Shown: positions 8,548 to 18,332 of the stretch, one piece after another
Numbering within the stretch: position 1 is the stretch's first letter
Layout of the letters: each line of letters begins with the position of its first letter
Assembly (NCBI RefSeq): GCF_001746415.1
Contig: NZ_MEHJ01000001.1
Location: forward strand, 682,001 to 746,000
DNA: 64,000 nucleotides
Source of the DNA: Streptomyces agglomeratus
Lineage (GTDB): Bacteria > Actinomycetota > Actinomycetes > Streptomycetales > Streptomycetaceae
Direction of reading: 5' to 3'
Made by a program: the position numbers and the translations under genes
Notes under the pieces: generated by a model
What the model was told of the DNA's origin: nothing
Databases searched by the model: none
The model's input: only the letters and a program-made list of their open reading frames with translations

Positions 8548-9809
8548 GCCATGGGTCCCACCAGAAGCCATTGCCAGGAGTCCTTTCCGAAGAGGCTCTG
8601 TGCTCCGCCCGTGGAGCCGATCTGTACGGGCGTTCCGTCGGGCCCGGTCGCGGTGCCCGTCCCGGGGTCGTAGGCGGCTACGTGCGACGCCCGGCCGGAA
8701 GCCCTGTCCGCACCCGGGGCGTTCTGCGCTCCCCGGACCGAGGTGTCGCCACCGCGCGGTGCGGTGCACCGGGCACCTGTGTTGGCCGGGCGGTCCGTGG
8801 TGTCGGAGGGGTCGCGGCGCTGGGTGCCGTAGCCCTGGCGGCAGGGCGGGGGGTCGTCGGCGTTGACGACCATGCCGAAGTGGGTGGTGCCGTCGCCGGG
8901 GATGACCGTGTAGCTGCCCGAGACCACCACGGGGAAGGTGACCAACACCTGTTCCACACCCGGCAGGCGGGCGGCGGTGACCTGACCGCCGCTGATCAGG
9001 TTGCCCAGAAGCACCGGGAGATGGGTCCGGTTGTCCTTCAGGAGCTCGTCCACTTGGCGGGAGGCCGTGGTGCCGCTGGTCATCAGGGAGCGGATGTCCC
9101 CGTCGCTCGACTTCAACTGGCCGGTGAGCAAGGCCAGATCGCGGGAGAAGGATTTGATCGACGAGCCCTGGTCCGCCTGTGTCTTCAGTACCTTCCGGGA
9201 GTCCTCGATCAGCGCGATCGTCTGGGGCAGCGAATCGGAGGCCGACTCGATCAGGGCGTTGCCCGAGTCCACCAGCCGGCTCAGATGCGGGCCGGTGCCG
9301 GCGAAAGCCTTGCCCAGTTCGTCGACCGTGATCCGCAGGTCCTGCTTGTCCACCGAGGTGACCAGCCGGTCCAGGCTGAGGATCAGCTCGGTGGTGGGTA
9401 CGGGTATGCGCGTGTTCCGGCGCGGGATGCGGCTGCCGTCCCGCAGGCCGGGCCCGTTACCAGAGCGCGGTTGCAGGTCGACGTACTGCTCGCCGACGGC
9501 CGAGCGGTTCGCCACCACGGCCAGGCTGTCCGCCGGTATGCTCGGGGAGTCCTTCAGATCTAGCGCCACCGATACGCCGCCGGCCCCGGTCAGCCGCAGC
9601 TCGCCGACGCGGCCCACGGGCACGCCGCGGTAGGTGACCTCGGCGCCGGAGTAAATGCCTCCGGAGTCGGCGAACTCGGCTCGTACGGTGTAGCCCCGGT
9701 CCAGAATTCGGTCCACCAGGCCCGTGTACTGGACGCCGACGTACGACACCCCGAGCGCGGTGACGATCGCGAAGGCGAGCAGCTGGAGCCTCACCATGCG
9801 GGTGATCAC
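8544..9809 (-). CDS. mceF: Mce family protein, sixth of the operon
   Basis: 421 aa. An N-terminal membrane anchor (MVRLQLLAFAIVTALG) leads to the MCE domain (VRAEFADSGGIYSGAEVTYRGV), then long helices typical of Mce proteins, which form a hydrophobic conduit for lipids outside the membrane. The C-terminal 90 residues are Thr/Gly/Pro-rich and low in complexity. Starts at a GTG overlapping the mceE stop (GTGA) and ends by overlapping the next ATG. The letter follows operon order, not proven orthology. Confidence 0.88.
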   Translation of the reverse strand: MITRMVRLQLLAFAIVTALGVSYVGVQYTGLVDRILDRGYTVRAEFADSGGIYSGAEVTYRGVPVGRVGELRLTGAGGVSVALDLKDSPSIPADSLAVVANRSAVGEQYVDLQPRSGNGPGLRDGSRIPRRNTRIPVPTTELILSLDRLVTSVDKQDLRITVDELGKAFAGTGPHLSRLVDSGNALIESASDSLPQTIALIEDSRKVLKTQADQGSSIKSFSRDLALLTGQLKSSDGDIRSLMTSGTTASRQVDELLKDNRTHLPVLLGNLISGGQVTAARLPGVEQVLVTFPVVVSGSYTVIPGDGTTHFGMVVNADDPPPCRQGYGTQRRDPSDTTDRPANTGARCTAPRGGDTSVRGAQNAPGADRASGRASHVAAYDPGTGTATGPDGTPVQIGSTGGAQSLFGKDSWQWLLVGPMA

Positions 9810-11122
9810 GGCATCATCCCCTTCATCAGCAGCTCCGCGAGGGCCGCGTCGACACCGCGCGGAAAACCGCCGCCGGCATTCACGGCGTACGAAGCGTGGG
9901 TGCCGGTGCACAGCGGCAGGCAGCCCAGGTCACCGCCCCCTGGCCCCGGCGGCCGACCCGAAGGGGCCGGAGGCACCGGCGGGGCCGAAGGTGTGTCCGG
10001 CAGGTCCGGTGCGTCCGGCAGCCGGGGAGTGTCGGGGAGCCGGGGCACGTCGGGAAGGTCCGGCGTGGGTACCCCGGGCAGCTCGGGCTTCACCGGAGAG
10101 CCCGGCTTCTTCGAGTCGTCGGCGAGATTGCCGTACATGCTCGCCAGGTCGAGATCGGCGGTGACCTTGAGGTTGACGTAGTCACCCTGGATCGCGTCCA
10201 CGACGTTGCGGGGGAAGGGATACGTCGTCAGCAGTTCCAGGGCGTTGGGGAGATCGGCGCCCGCCTTGTTCAGCTGCTGGAGGATCGGCTGGAGCCGGCG
10301 GAGGTTGGCGATCGTGTCGTCCCGTGACGCGTTGATCACCTGGGTGCCTGTCCTGCCCAGCTTCGACAGCGAAGTGAGCATCCGGGTGAGTTTGGTCCGC
10401 TGGTCGGCCAGGACCTTCAGCGCGGGCGGCATGGTGGTGATGGCCCGGCCGATCGTCTTCTTCTCCTTGGCCAGGGTCTTGGAGAGCTTGTCGATGCCCT
10501 CCAGCGCTCTGACGATCTCCTTCTTCTGCTTGTCGAGGCCACCGACGAAGGTGTTCAGCTCCGTGAGCAGGGACTTGACCCGGTCCTCACGGCCGTCCAG
10601 GGCCTTGTTCAGCTCCACCGTGATGGTCTTGAGCTGAGCGACCCCGCCGCCGTTGAGCAGCGCCGACAGGGCCGACAGCACTTCCTCGATCTCCGGGTTG
10701 CGTCCGCTGCGGGACAGCGGGATCTTCGCGCCGTCGGTGAGCGTGCCCACCGGTTCGGTGTCCGTCGGCGCCGACAGCGCGACGTACTTCTCACCGAGCA
10801 TGCTGGTCTGCCGCAGGCCGGCGATCGCGTTGCCGGGGAGCTTCACCGAATCGTCGACGCGCAGCCGAACCCGTGCGTGCCAGCCGTCCAGTTCCACCTT
10901 CTCGACGGCGCCGACGGTGACGTTGTTGACCTTCACCGTGGACTGCGGGACGAGGTCGAGGACGTCGCGGAACTCGACCGTGACCCGGTAGCTGTTGCCG
11001 TCGGCTGCGGCGCCGCCCGGCAGGGGGACGTCGTACAGCCCGTTGAACTCGCAGCCGGTGAGCAGCAGGGAACCGGCGGACGCCCACAGGGCCGCCTTCT
11101 GCGGAGCTCTGACAGCTCTCAT
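9806..11122 (-). CDS. mceE: Mce family lipoprotein
   Basis: 438 aa. The signal peptide ends in a lipobox LLTGC (Cys near residue 24), so the protein is lipid-anchored, as the fifth Mce protein of actinobacterial operons normally is. The MCE domain (TVEFRDVLDLVPQSTVKVNNV) is followed by a helical region (about 150-300) and a Pro/Asp-rich tail of imperfect PDLPDVP-like repeats. ATGA overlap with mceD upstream. Confidence 0.9.
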   Translation of the reverse strand: MRAVRAPQKAALWASAGSLLLTGCEFNGLYDVPLPGGAAADGNSYRVTVEFRDVLDLVPQSTVKVNNVTVGAVEKVELDGWHARVRLRVDDSVKLPGNAIAGLRQTSMLGEKYVALSAPTDTEPVGTLTDGAKIPLSRSGRNPEIEEVLSALSALLNGGGVAQLKTITVELNKALDGREDRVKSLLTELNTFVGGLDKQKKEIVRALEGIDKLSKTLAKEKKTIGRAITTMPPALKVLADQRTKLTRMLTSLSKLGRTGTQVINASRDDTIANLRRLQPILQQLNKAGADLPNALELLTTYPFPRNVVDAIQGDYVNLKVTADLDLASMYGNLADDSKKPGSPVKPELPGVPTPDLPDVPRLPDTPRLPDAPDLPDTPSAPPVPPAPSGRPPGPGGGDLGCLPLCTGTHASYAVNAGGGFPRGVDAALAELLMKGMMP

Positions 11123-12321
11123 GTACGGGCCTCCAGGATTCCGCCGAGCGTCTTGTCCGTCGAACCGGCCGAACCCGCCGAACCGTTTGAACCCGTCGGG
11201 ACCGCCCCGGTGACCGCGTCGGCCTCCGGCAGCTCGGGCAGCGAGTCGAACAGCTTCTTCAGGTCACGGCAGTCGGCCGTCTTCCCGGCCGTCTCCCCCG
11301 TCGTCTTCAGCAGCGAGCACAGCAGGGAGGCCGGGTCCTGGTGGAGCTGTTCGGCGTTGTTGCGGGTGTCGAGGGTGCCGGATTCGGGGTTGTAGGCGTT
11401 CTGGAGGTTGGACAGTCCGGCCGGCGCCACTTCGAGCAGCTCCTCAAGGGCCGCGCGCTGCGTGACCAGCACGCTGGTCACCTTGCTGAGACCCTTCACG
11501 TTCGCGGTCAGCGCCTTCTTGTTGTTCTTCACGAACTCCGTCACATCGGCGAGTGCGGCCGCCAGGTGCTTGATCGCCGCGGCGAGGTCCTTGCGCTCGC
11601 CGGCCAGCTGGTCGGCGACCTTGGCGAGGCTGTGGTTGAACCCCCGTACGCTCGAATCGTCGGCCGCCAGCACAGCCGTGAACTCCTGAAGGTTCTCCAC
11701 CGTCCCGAACAGGTCCTTCCGGCCGCCGGACAGGGTGGTGACGGCCTGCGAGAGGTCCTCGACCGTCCGGTGCAGCTTCCCGCCCTGCCCCTGGAGGTTG
11801 TCGGCGCCGACCGCCAGGAGCCGGGACAGCGATCCGTCCTTGTTGGCACCCCGCGGGCCGAGCGCCTCCCCTGCCGTACGCAGGCTGTCGAAGACGCGGT
11901 CGAGCTCGACCGGCACGGCCGTGCGTCTCTCGGGGATGACGTCGTCGCTCTTCATCGCCGGGCCGGAGCGGTAGGCGGGGAGCAGCTGGAGGTAACGGTC
12001 GCTGACCACCGAGGAGTTGATGATCGCCGCCTTGGCGTCCGCCGGGACCTTGTACTCGGCGGCGTACTCCAGCTCGACGCGCACCCGGCCGCCCTGCGGC
12101 GTGATCGTCTTGACCTCGCCGATCCGGACGCCGAGTACGCGGACGTCGGACCCCGGGTAGATGCCGACCGTACGGGGGAAGTACGCCGTCACCCGGACCA
12201 CCGGCGACTCGGAGAAGTGGGCGAAGGCCATGACGGCGGTGACCACGAGCACGGTGGCGAGCGCGATGCGCCGTACGAGCCGCCGGTCGACCGTCTTGAT
12301 CCTCATGGTTTTTATCTTCAT
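11119..12321 (-). CDS. mceD: Mce family protein, fourth of the operon
   Basis: 400 aa. A membrane anchor near residues 17-36 precedes the MCE domain (TAYFPRTVGIYPGSDVRVLG) and a long predicted coiled helix. The C-terminal 40 residues are Gly/Ser/Thr-rich. The start overlaps the mceC stop (ATGA). Like its neighbours it should form part of the extracytoplasmic lipid-shuttling assembly. Confidence 0.88.
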   Translation of the reverse strand: MKIKTMRIKTVDRRLVRRIALATVLVVTAVMAFAHFSESPVVRVTAYFPRTVGIYPGSDVRVLGVRIGEVKTITPQGGRVRVELEYAAEYKVPADAKAAIINSSVVSDRYLQLLPAYRSGPAMKSDDVIPERRTAVPVELDRVFDSLRTAGEALGPRGANKDGSLSRLLAVGADNLQGQGGKLHRTVEDLSQAVTTLSGGRKDLFGTVENLQEFTAVLAADDSSVRGFNHSLAKVADQLAGERKDLAAAIKHLAAALADVTEFVKNNKKALTANVKGLSKVTSVLVTQRAALEELLEVAPAGLSNLQNAYNPESGTLDTRNNAEQLHQDPASLLCSLLKTTGETAGKTADCRDLKKLFDSLPELPEADAVTGAVPTGSNGSAGSAGSTDKTLGGILEART

Positions 12322-13310
12322 CGTGACCCTCCGGTCCGTGGGGTCACCGGTGTGGGAACGACGAGGTTCTCGATGTAGCTGTCGAACCAGCGGCCGTTGC
12401 CGAGGGTGTTAGTGAAGACCCGGGTGTAGGGCGCCAGCAGCCTGACGCTGCGGTCTAGGGCGGCCTGGTTGCGCTCCAGCATCCGCACCACGGTGTTCAG
12501 GCGCGTCAGGGCGGGGCCGATCGCCTCGCGGTTGTCCTGGACCAGGCCCGACAGCTGCATGCTCAGCGCGACGGAGCTCTTGAGCAAGGCGTGGATGACC
12601 GCGCGCCGCCTGTGGATCTCCTCGAACAGCTTGTCACCGTCTTTGACCAGCTTGCTGAACTCTCCCTTCCGCTTGGCCAGCACACCCGTGACGCCGTTGG
12701 CGTGGTCGAGGAGTTCGCGCAGGGCCTGGTCGCGGGACGACACGGTCCGGGAGATCTTCGACAGCCCTTCGACGGAGGCTTTGACCTCGTCGGGCGCGTC
12801 CTCGAAGGTCGCGGAAAGGGTGTCCAGGGCGGTGGCCAATTGCTTCTTGTCGATCTTCTCGGTGGTGGTCGTCAGGTCGCTGAATGCCTCCACCACGTCG
12901 TACGCCGCGACCGTGCGGCTCAGCGGGATCTCGCTGCCCGGCTCCAGCAGCCCGGAGCCCTTCGGCTCCAGAGCGAGGTACTTCGCGCCCAGGATCGTCT
13001 TGACGCGGATGGACGCACCGGTCCGCGTCCCGAACTCCGGGTCTCCCTTCACCCGGAAGGTGACCTTGACGTGGCCGTCGTCCAGTCCGACGTCGTCGAC
13101 CTTGCCGACCTTGACGCCGGCGATCCGTACCTCGTCGCCCGGCTTGAGCCCGCCGGCCTCGGAGAATGCCGCGCTGTACGTCTCGCCACTGCCGATCAGC
13201 GGCAGGTCCTGGACACGGAACGCGGTGGCGATCACCAGGGCGATCGTGGTGAGGCCGACGGCGCCGATCAGCACGGGGTTGCGTTCACGGAAGGGAATCA
13301 ACGGCCGCAC
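12318..13310 (-). CDS. mceC: Mce family protein, third of the operon
   Basis: 330 aa, one of the shortest Mce proteins here. Membrane anchor at about 12-32, MCE domain (AAFSEAGGLKPGDEVRIAGV), helices with conserved Leu/Val spacing, and no low-complexity tail. The GTG start lies 13 bases inside mceB. Transport substrate unknown; Mce systems carry sterols, fatty acids or phospholipids in characterised bacteria. Confidence 0.88.
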   Translation of the reverse strand: MRPLIPFRERNPVLIGAVGLTTIALVIATAFRVQDLPLIGSGETYSAAFSEAGGLKPGDEVRIAGVKVGKVDDVGLDDGHVKVTFRVKGDPEFGTRTGASIRVKTILGAKYLALEPKGSGLLEPGSEIPLSRTVAAYDVVEAFSDLTTTTEKIDKKQLATALDTLSATFEDAPDEVKASVEGLSKISRTVSSRDQALRELLDHANGVTGVLAKRKGEFSKLVKDGDKLFEEIHRRRAVIHALLKSSVALSMQLSGLVQDNREAIGPALTRLNTVVRMLERNQAALDRSVRLLAPYTRVFTNTLGNGRWFDSYIENLVVPTPVTPRTGGSR

Positions 13311-14335
13311 CTCGCTCGCGCGACATGGAGTTCCGGCGTAAGGACTTCCGCGGTCTTCGGCAGCACGATCCGGCCGTCGAAGTCGCAGAGGTAGAAGTTG
13401 AACCAGGAGCCGTACGAAGCGGTGCCGGTCAGCTTGTTGAGCTTCTTCGGCAGCCGCTGGAGCACGCCCTCCACCGTCTTCTCGTGGTCGTTCAGCGTTC
13501 CGGTGAGCTCGGAGAGCTCCGCGATGTCGGTCTTCAGCGGCGGGCGGGCGTCCTTGAGGAGGCCCGAAGTGGCCTCCGCGAGGCCGTTGATGCCGGCGAG
13601 CGACTCCCCGATGGGTTTACGGTCGGCCGACAGCCCGGAGATGACCCGTTGCAGCTGCGAGATGAGGTCGGAGAAGCGGGTGCTGCGCCGGTCCACCGTC
13701 TTCAGCACGGTGTTGAGGTTGTCGATCACGGAGCCGATCAGCTTGTCGCGTTCGGCGAGCGTCGTGGTGAGCGAGGCGGTGTGCGCGAGAAGGCTGCGTA
13801 CCGTACCGCCCTCGCCCTGGAGGGTCTTGACGATCTCGGTCGCGAGCTGGTTCACGTCCTTGGGGCTCAGCGCGGCGAACAGCGGCTTGAAGCCGTTCAG
13901 CAGCGCGTTGAGATCGAGGGCGGGCTCGGTACGGGAGAGCGGGATCCGTCCGCCGGGGCTCAGCGGCGTCGCGTCCCCCGTGCCCTCCATCAGCGCGATG
14001 TACCGCTGTCCGATCAGGCTCCGGTAGCGGATGGCGGCACGGGTACTGGTCAGCAGCGGCCGGTCGCGGGAGACGGTGAAGGTGACCTCGGCCAGCGTCC
14101 GGTCCATGATGTCGATGCTTTCGACCTCACCGACACGCACCCCGGCGACACGGATGTCGTCACCCTCCTCCAGGCTCGTGACGTCGCTGAATACGGCGGT
14201 GTACGCCTCCTTGGGGGTGAAGGAGAGATTGACGATGGTGGCCGCGAGCACGGCGGTCGCCGTCACCGTCACCACCGCGAAGATGCCCAGCTTGATCAGC
14301 TGGGGGGCTGTCGTTCTCGCGTTCGTACGGCTCAT
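13298..14335 (-). CDS. mceB: Mce family protein, second of the operon
   Basis: 345 aa. Anchor helix LIKLGIFAVVTVTATAVLAA, then the MCE domain (FSDVTSLEEGDDIRVAGVRV) and a helical body. It ends with a short conserved segment (WFNFYLCDFDGRIVLP) that also occurs in altered form in mceC (WFDSYIENLVVP). The ATG at 14335 overlaps the mceA stop; the frame continues 125 codons upstream only as mceA antiframe. Confidence 0.88.
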   Translation of the reverse strand: MSRTNARTTAPQLIKLGIFAVVTVTATAVLAATIVNLSFTPKEAYTAVFSDVTSLEEGDDIRVAGVRVGEVESIDIMDRTLAEVTFTVSRDRPLLTSTRAAIRYRSLIGQRYIALMEGTGDATPLSPGGRIPLSRTEPALDLNALLNGFKPLFAALSPKDVNQLATEIVKTLQGEGGTVRSLLAHTASLTTTLAERDKLIGSVIDNLNTVLKTVDRRSTRFSDLISQLQRVISGLSADRKPIGESLAGINGLAEATSGLLKDARPPLKTDIAELSELTGTLNDHEKTVEGVLQRLPKKLNKLTGTASYGSWFNFYLCDFDGRIVLPKTAEVLTPELHVARARCGR

Positions 14336-15594
14336 GCGACGCTCACCGCCGTTCCCCGTGCCATCGGGCCGAAGAGCAGCGTCGTGACCGCCGGCACCTC
14401 GTCGGCGGGCACGCCCATGGCCGGGGCCACGAGCGAGGCGACGGCGTTCTGTTCGACCGGCGTGCCGGACACGGCGCCGCCAGGGCTCGGCGAAGCCGAC
14501 GTACCGTCGTTGAGCTTGGTCGGTGGTGCGGGGACGCGAGGGTGGGGCAGCCCTCGGCAGTTCGGGCCGGAGCGGTCGGCATAGCGCGGTTCCTCGCCGG
14601 GTCGGTAGGAGGGACGTTGAGGGACGAATTCGAGGGTGATGCGCATCTTTCCGCCGCTGAAAGCCTGTTCGGAGGCTTTCTCCTGCCGCACCAGCCCGGC
14701 CAGCAGGCACGGGTACTCCGGTGAGTAGCGGGCGAAGAGGGCCAGCGTGGGACGGGAGACGCGGCCCAGGGTGATGAGCCGGGCGGAGTTCTCGTCGAGT
14801 ACGCCTTCGGTGGTGTTCGCGGCGGTGGCGGTCCAGGTGAGGACCGACGCGAGCTGGTCCTCCTGTTCGACGAGCGTCCGGCTGGTGGTGAGGGTGTTGC
14901 GCAGCACGCGCAGCAGGTCGGGGGCGGCTTCGCCGTACACCTCGGCCACATCGGCGAACCTGGAGATGTCCTTCTTGAGGGAGGGCATGTGCGGGTTGAG
15001 CCGGTGCAGGTAGTCCTCCAGGCGGACGAGGTTGTCACCGATCTTGTCGCCGCGCCCTTCGAGGGCGGTGGAGAAGGCGGACAGGGTGGCGTTCAGCTTG
15101 GCGGGCTGGACGGTGCGCAGCAGCGGCAGCAGGTCGTTCATCAGCTGCTGGAGTTCGATGCCGACCGTGGTGCGGTCCTGGGTGATGACGTCACCGGCGC
15201 GAATGTGCCGCGCCGAGGAGCTACCCGGGTCCACCAGGTCGACGTACTTCTCACCGAACAGCGTCTTGGGCAGCAGCCGCGCGTGGACGTCGGCCGGGAT
15301 GAGGCGGACGTGCTCCGGTTTCAGCGCGATGCCGAGGGTCGCCTTCTCGCCGTCGGCCCGCACCTCGCGAACCTCGCCGACCAGCAGGCCGCGCAGCTTG
15401 ACGTCCGCGCGCGGCTCCAGCTGGTTGCCCAGGGTGTCGGCCTCCAGGGTGATGCGTACGACGGAGGTGAAGACCTGCTGGTAGACGGCGACTGTCAGGG
15501 ACAGCAGCAGGGCGATGACCGCGATGAACACGATCCCGTACAGCCGCAGCCGGGTGACCCGGGCAAGCGCGGGTTTTGCTGTTCGTATGCGCAT
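14332..15594 (-). CDS. mceA: Mce family protein, first of the operon
   Basis: 420 aa. Anchor helix (LYGIVFIAVIALLLSLTVAV), MCE domain (TLEADTLGNQLEPRADVKLRG) and an extended helical region; the final 90 residues are Pro/Gly/Ser-rich. It begins 8 bases after the second YrbE stop and leads the run of six Mce proteins. Confidence 0.88.
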   Translation of the reverse strand: MRIRTAKPALARVTRLRLYGIVFIAVIALLLSLTVAVYQQVFTSVVRITLEADTLGNQLEPRADVKLRGLLVGEVREVRADGEKATLGIALKPEHVRLIPADVHARLLPKTLFGEKYVDLVDPGSSSARHIRAGDVITQDRTTVGIELQQLMNDLLPLLRTVQPAKLNATLSAFSTALEGRGDKIGDNLVRLEDYLHRLNPHMPSLKKDISRFADVAEVYGEAAPDLLRVLRNTLTTSRTLVEQEDQLASVLTWTATAANTTEGVLDENSARLITLGRVSRPTLALFARYSPEYPCLLAGLVRQEKASEQAFSGGKMRITLEFVPQRPSYRPGEEPRYADRSGPNCRGLPHPRVPAPPTKLNDGTSASPSPGGAVSGTPVEQNAVASLVAPAMGVPADEVPAVTTLLFGPMARGTAVSVA

Positions 15595-15602
15595 CGGCCC
15601 GC

Positions 15603-16421
15603 CTACCCCGCTATCCGTACGGTCGTGTTGGCTCCCCAGATGGCCAGGCTGAGGAAGAAGTCGAGGATGTTGATGGCCACGATCGACGTCCGCACGCCGC
15701 GTCCGACCGCGACACCGACACCGGCCGGGCCGCCGCTCGCGTAATAGCCGTAGTAGCAGTGCACCAGGATGATCACGACGGCGAAGACGATCACCTTGCC
15801 GAAGGACCAGAGCACGTCGACCGGTGGCAGGTACTGCTGGAAGTAGTGGTCGTACGTTCCGGTGGACTGCCCGTAGTAGCCGGTGGTGATGGTGCGGGCG
15901 GCGAAGTAGGAGGACAGCAGGCCGACGACGTACAGCGGGATCACGGCCACGAAGCCGGCGATCATCCGCGTGGTGACCAGGAACGGCAGCGACGGTACGC
16001 CCATCACCTCCAGCGCGTCGGTCTCCTCACTGATGCGCATCGCGCCGAGCTGGGCGGTGAAGCCGGCGCCGACCGTCGCGGACAGCGCGAGTCCGGCCAC
16101 CAGCGGGGCGATCTCGCGGGTGTTGAAGTACGCGGAGAGGAACGCCACGAAGTTGGACGTGCCGAGCTGGTTGAGGGCGGCGTACCCCTGGAGGCCGACC
16201 TCGGTGCCGGTGAAGAAGGAGAGGAAGGCGATGACGCCGACCGTGCCTCCCACAACCGCGAGCGCGCCACGGCCGAAGCTCACCTCGGCGAGCAGGCGCA
16301 GCACTTCCTTCTTGTAGCGGCGCAGGGTGCGGCCGGTCCAGGCGAGGGATCGCCCGTAGAAGACCATCTGCGTACCCAGCTCCTCCAGGGAGCGGAGCGG
16401 GCGGTCGAGAAGTCGTGGCAC
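15603..16421 (-). CDS. YrbE/MlaE-type ABC permease (second)
   Basis: 272 aa, multi-spanning membrane protein of the MlaE family. The diagnostic cytosolic coupling segment is GAMRISEETDALEVMG. It pairs with the permease at 16424-17194 and the ATPase at 17191 to form the inner-membrane core of the Mce importer. The GTG start follows AGAGAGG, 2 bases after the upstream stop. Confidence 0.9.
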   Translation of the reverse strand: MPRLLDRPLRSLEELGTQMVFYGRSLAWTGRTLRRYKKEVLRLLAEVSFGRGALAVVGGTVGVIAFLSFFTGTEVGLQGYAALNQLGTSNFVAFLSAYFNTREIAPLVAGLALSATVGAGFTAQLGAMRISEETDALEVMGVPSLPFLVTTRMIAGFVAVIPLYVVGLLSSYFAARTITTGYYGQSTGTYDHYFQQYLPPVDVLWSFGKVIVFAVVIILVHCYYGYYASGGPAGVGVAVGRGVRTSIVAINILDFFLSLAIWGANTTVRIAG

Positions 16422-16423
16422 AA

Positions 16424-17194
16424 CTAACCTCTCTGCGGGACGAGTTGGAAGTACACGGCGGTCATCACGAAGTTCGTCACGAACAGCAACATGAAGGTGA
16501 TGACGACGGACTGGTTCACGGCGTCACCGACGCCCTTCGGCCCGCCCTGGGCGTTGAGGCCCTTGTACGAGGCGACGATCGCGGCGATGGCGCCGAAGAC
16601 GAGGGCCTTCAGCTCGGCCGCCCACAGATCGGAGAGCTGCGCGAGGGTGGTGAAGGAGGCCAGGTAGGCGCCGGGGGTGCCGTTTTGCATGACGACGTTG
16701 AAGAAGTAACCACCGGCCACTCCGACGACGGAGACCAGGCCGTTGAGCAGGACCGCCACCAGCATCGTGGCCAGCACCCGGGGGACGACCAGCCGGTGGA
16801 TCGGGTCGATGCCGAGCACCTGCATCGCGTCGATCTCCTCGCGGATCTTCCGTGCCCCGAGGTCCGCGCAGATCGCGGTGCCGCCGGCGCCGGCGATGAG
16901 CAGCGCCGTGACGATGGGTGAGGCTTCGCGCAGCACGGCGAGCACCGAGGCGGCGCCGGAGAACGACTGAGCACCGAGCTGCCGGGTCAGGCTGCCGATC
17001 TGGAGCGCGATGACGGCGCCGAAGGGGATGGAGACGAGGGCGGTGGGGAGGATGGTGACACTGGCGATGAACCATGCCTGCTGGATGAACTCCCGCAGCT
17101 GGAAGGGGCGCCTGGGGAGGGTCCTGAGGACGTCCAGGGCCATGGCGAAGAGGCTGCCGGAGTGTTTCAGGGCTCCGGTGGGGGACAGACTCAC
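16424..17194 (-). CDS. YrbE/MlaE-type ABC permease (first)
   Basis: 256 aa with about five hydrophobic segments. The coupling motif DLGARKIREEIDAMQVLG matches the EQ/EIDAL-type loop of MlaE permeases. The GTG start overlaps the ATPase stop (GTGA), so synthesis of the two core subunits is coupled. Confidence 0.9.
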   Translation of the reverse strand: MSLSPTGALKHSGSLFAMALDVLRTLPRRPFQLREFIQQAWFIASVTILPTALVSIPFGAVIALQIGSLTRQLGAQSFSGAASVLAVLREASPIVTALLIAGAGGTAICADLGARKIREEIDAMQVLGIDPIHRLVVPRVLATMLVAVLLNGLVSVVGVAGGYFFNVVMQNGTPGAYLASFTTLAQLSDLWAAELKALVFGAIAAIVASYKGLNAQGGPKGVGDAVNQSVVITFMLLFVTNFVMTAVYFQLVPQRG

Positions 17195-18294
17195 GCGTCC
17201 GCCACCTCCTCTCCCTTCTTCCGGGGCGACTCCGCCTCGTCGTGTGGCTCCGATTTCTGGGGTGGCTCCGTCTTCTGGGGTGACTCCGTCTCGTCGTGTG
17301 GCTCCGCCTTCTGAGGTGGCTCCGCCTGGTCGTGTGGCTCCGCCTTCCCGGGGGGCTCCGCCTTTCGGCGCGTCTCCACCTCGCGTTCGGCGATCGCCTG
17401 CCAGCGGGGCGGGCGGGTGACTCCGGGGCTGGGCAGCAGGCGCGGGGTCATGGCCGTCGTGGACTCTTCGCCGGCGTTCTGTCCGACGCCGTTGCCGAGA
17501 TCGGCGAGCTCCTGCTCGACCTGGGCGGCGTCCTTCTCCTCCGCCATGCCGATCGGTCCCTGCATACGGCCGTTGAGGAACTGCCGTACGACCGGCTCGT
17601 CGCTGGTGAGCAAGTCCTCGCGCGGACCGAACATCACCAGCTCGCGCCGGAAGAGCAGCCCGATGTTGTCGGGGACCAGGCGGGCCGAGGCGATGTCGTG
17701 GGTAACGATGAGGAAGGTCGCGTCGATCTGCGCGTTCAGGTCGACGATCAGCTGGTTGAGATAGGCCACTCGCACCGGGTCGAGCCCGGAGTCCGGTTCG
17801 TCGAACAGGATGATCTCCGGGTCGAGCACCAGCGCCCGCGCCAGTCCCGCCCGCTTTCGCATACCGCCGGATATCTCGCCGGGCAGTTTGTCCTCGGCAC
17901 CGATCAGACCGACCATGTCCATCTTTTCCAGGACGATCCGTCTGACCTCGCTCTCCGGCTTGCGGGTGTGCTCGCGCAGCGGAAAGGCGATGTTGTCGTA
18001 CAGACTCATCGATCCGAAGAGCGCGCCGTCCTGGAACAGGACCCCGAAGAGCTTGCGAACCTCGTACAGATCGCGCTCGCGGAGCTTGGTGATGTCCTGT
18101 CCGGCGATCTTGATCGATCCCCGCTCCGGCTTGAGCAGTCCCACGAGCGTCTTGAGAAACACCGACTTTCCCGTACCCGAGGGGCCGAGCATGACGGATA
18201 CCTCACCGGCGGGCAGTGTCAACGACACGTCCTGCCAGATGACCTGGTGGCCGAAGGATTTCGTCAACCCTTCCACGCAGATCTCGACGCCCAT
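17191..18294 (-). CDS. mceG: Mce-system ABC ATPase (MceG/Mkl/MlaF type)
   Basis: 367 aa. Walker A GPSGTGKS, Q-loop LFQDGALFG, the signature ISGGMRKR (SGGM rather than SGGQ is typical of this family), Walker B ILFDEPDSGLDP and switch IVTHD. It powers the YrbE/Mce lipid importer. After residue 245 there is a non-catalytic tail, ending in about 70 residues of imperfect EPPQKAEPHD repeats, charged and probably disordered. The ATG at 18294 has GAAGGG 9 bases upstream; a GTG at 18303 is possible. First gene of the 11-gene operon; unlike mycobacteria, where mceG is often remote, it is encoded in cis. Confidence 0.92.
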   Translation of the reverse strand: MGVEICVEGLTKSFGHQVIWQDVSLTLPAGEVSVMLGPSGTGKSVFLKTLVGLLKPERGSIKIAGQDITKLRERDLYEVRKLFGVLFQDGALFGSMSLYDNIAFPLREHTRKPESEVRRIVLEKMDMVGLIGAEDKLPGEISGGMRKRAGLARALVLDPEIILFDEPDSGLDPVRVAYLNQLIVDLNAQIDATFLIVTHDIASARLVPDNIGLLFRRELVMFGPREDLLTSDEPVVRQFLNGRMQGPIGMAEEKDAAQVEQELADLGNGVGQNAGEESTTAMTPRLLPSPGVTRPPRWQAIAEREVETRRKAEPPGKAEPHDQAEPPQKAEPHDETESPQKTEPPQKSEPHDEAESPRKKGEEVADA

Positions 18295-18332
18295 CCGGTT
18301 CACCCTTCAGCGGGGAGCAGCTCTGACATCTG

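Noticed and set aside
13325..14584. 419-codon plus-strand frame over mceB
   Set aside because: His/Arg/Gly/Glu-rich translation without any domain; shadow of mce genes, as are the similar long plus frames up to 18.7 kb.
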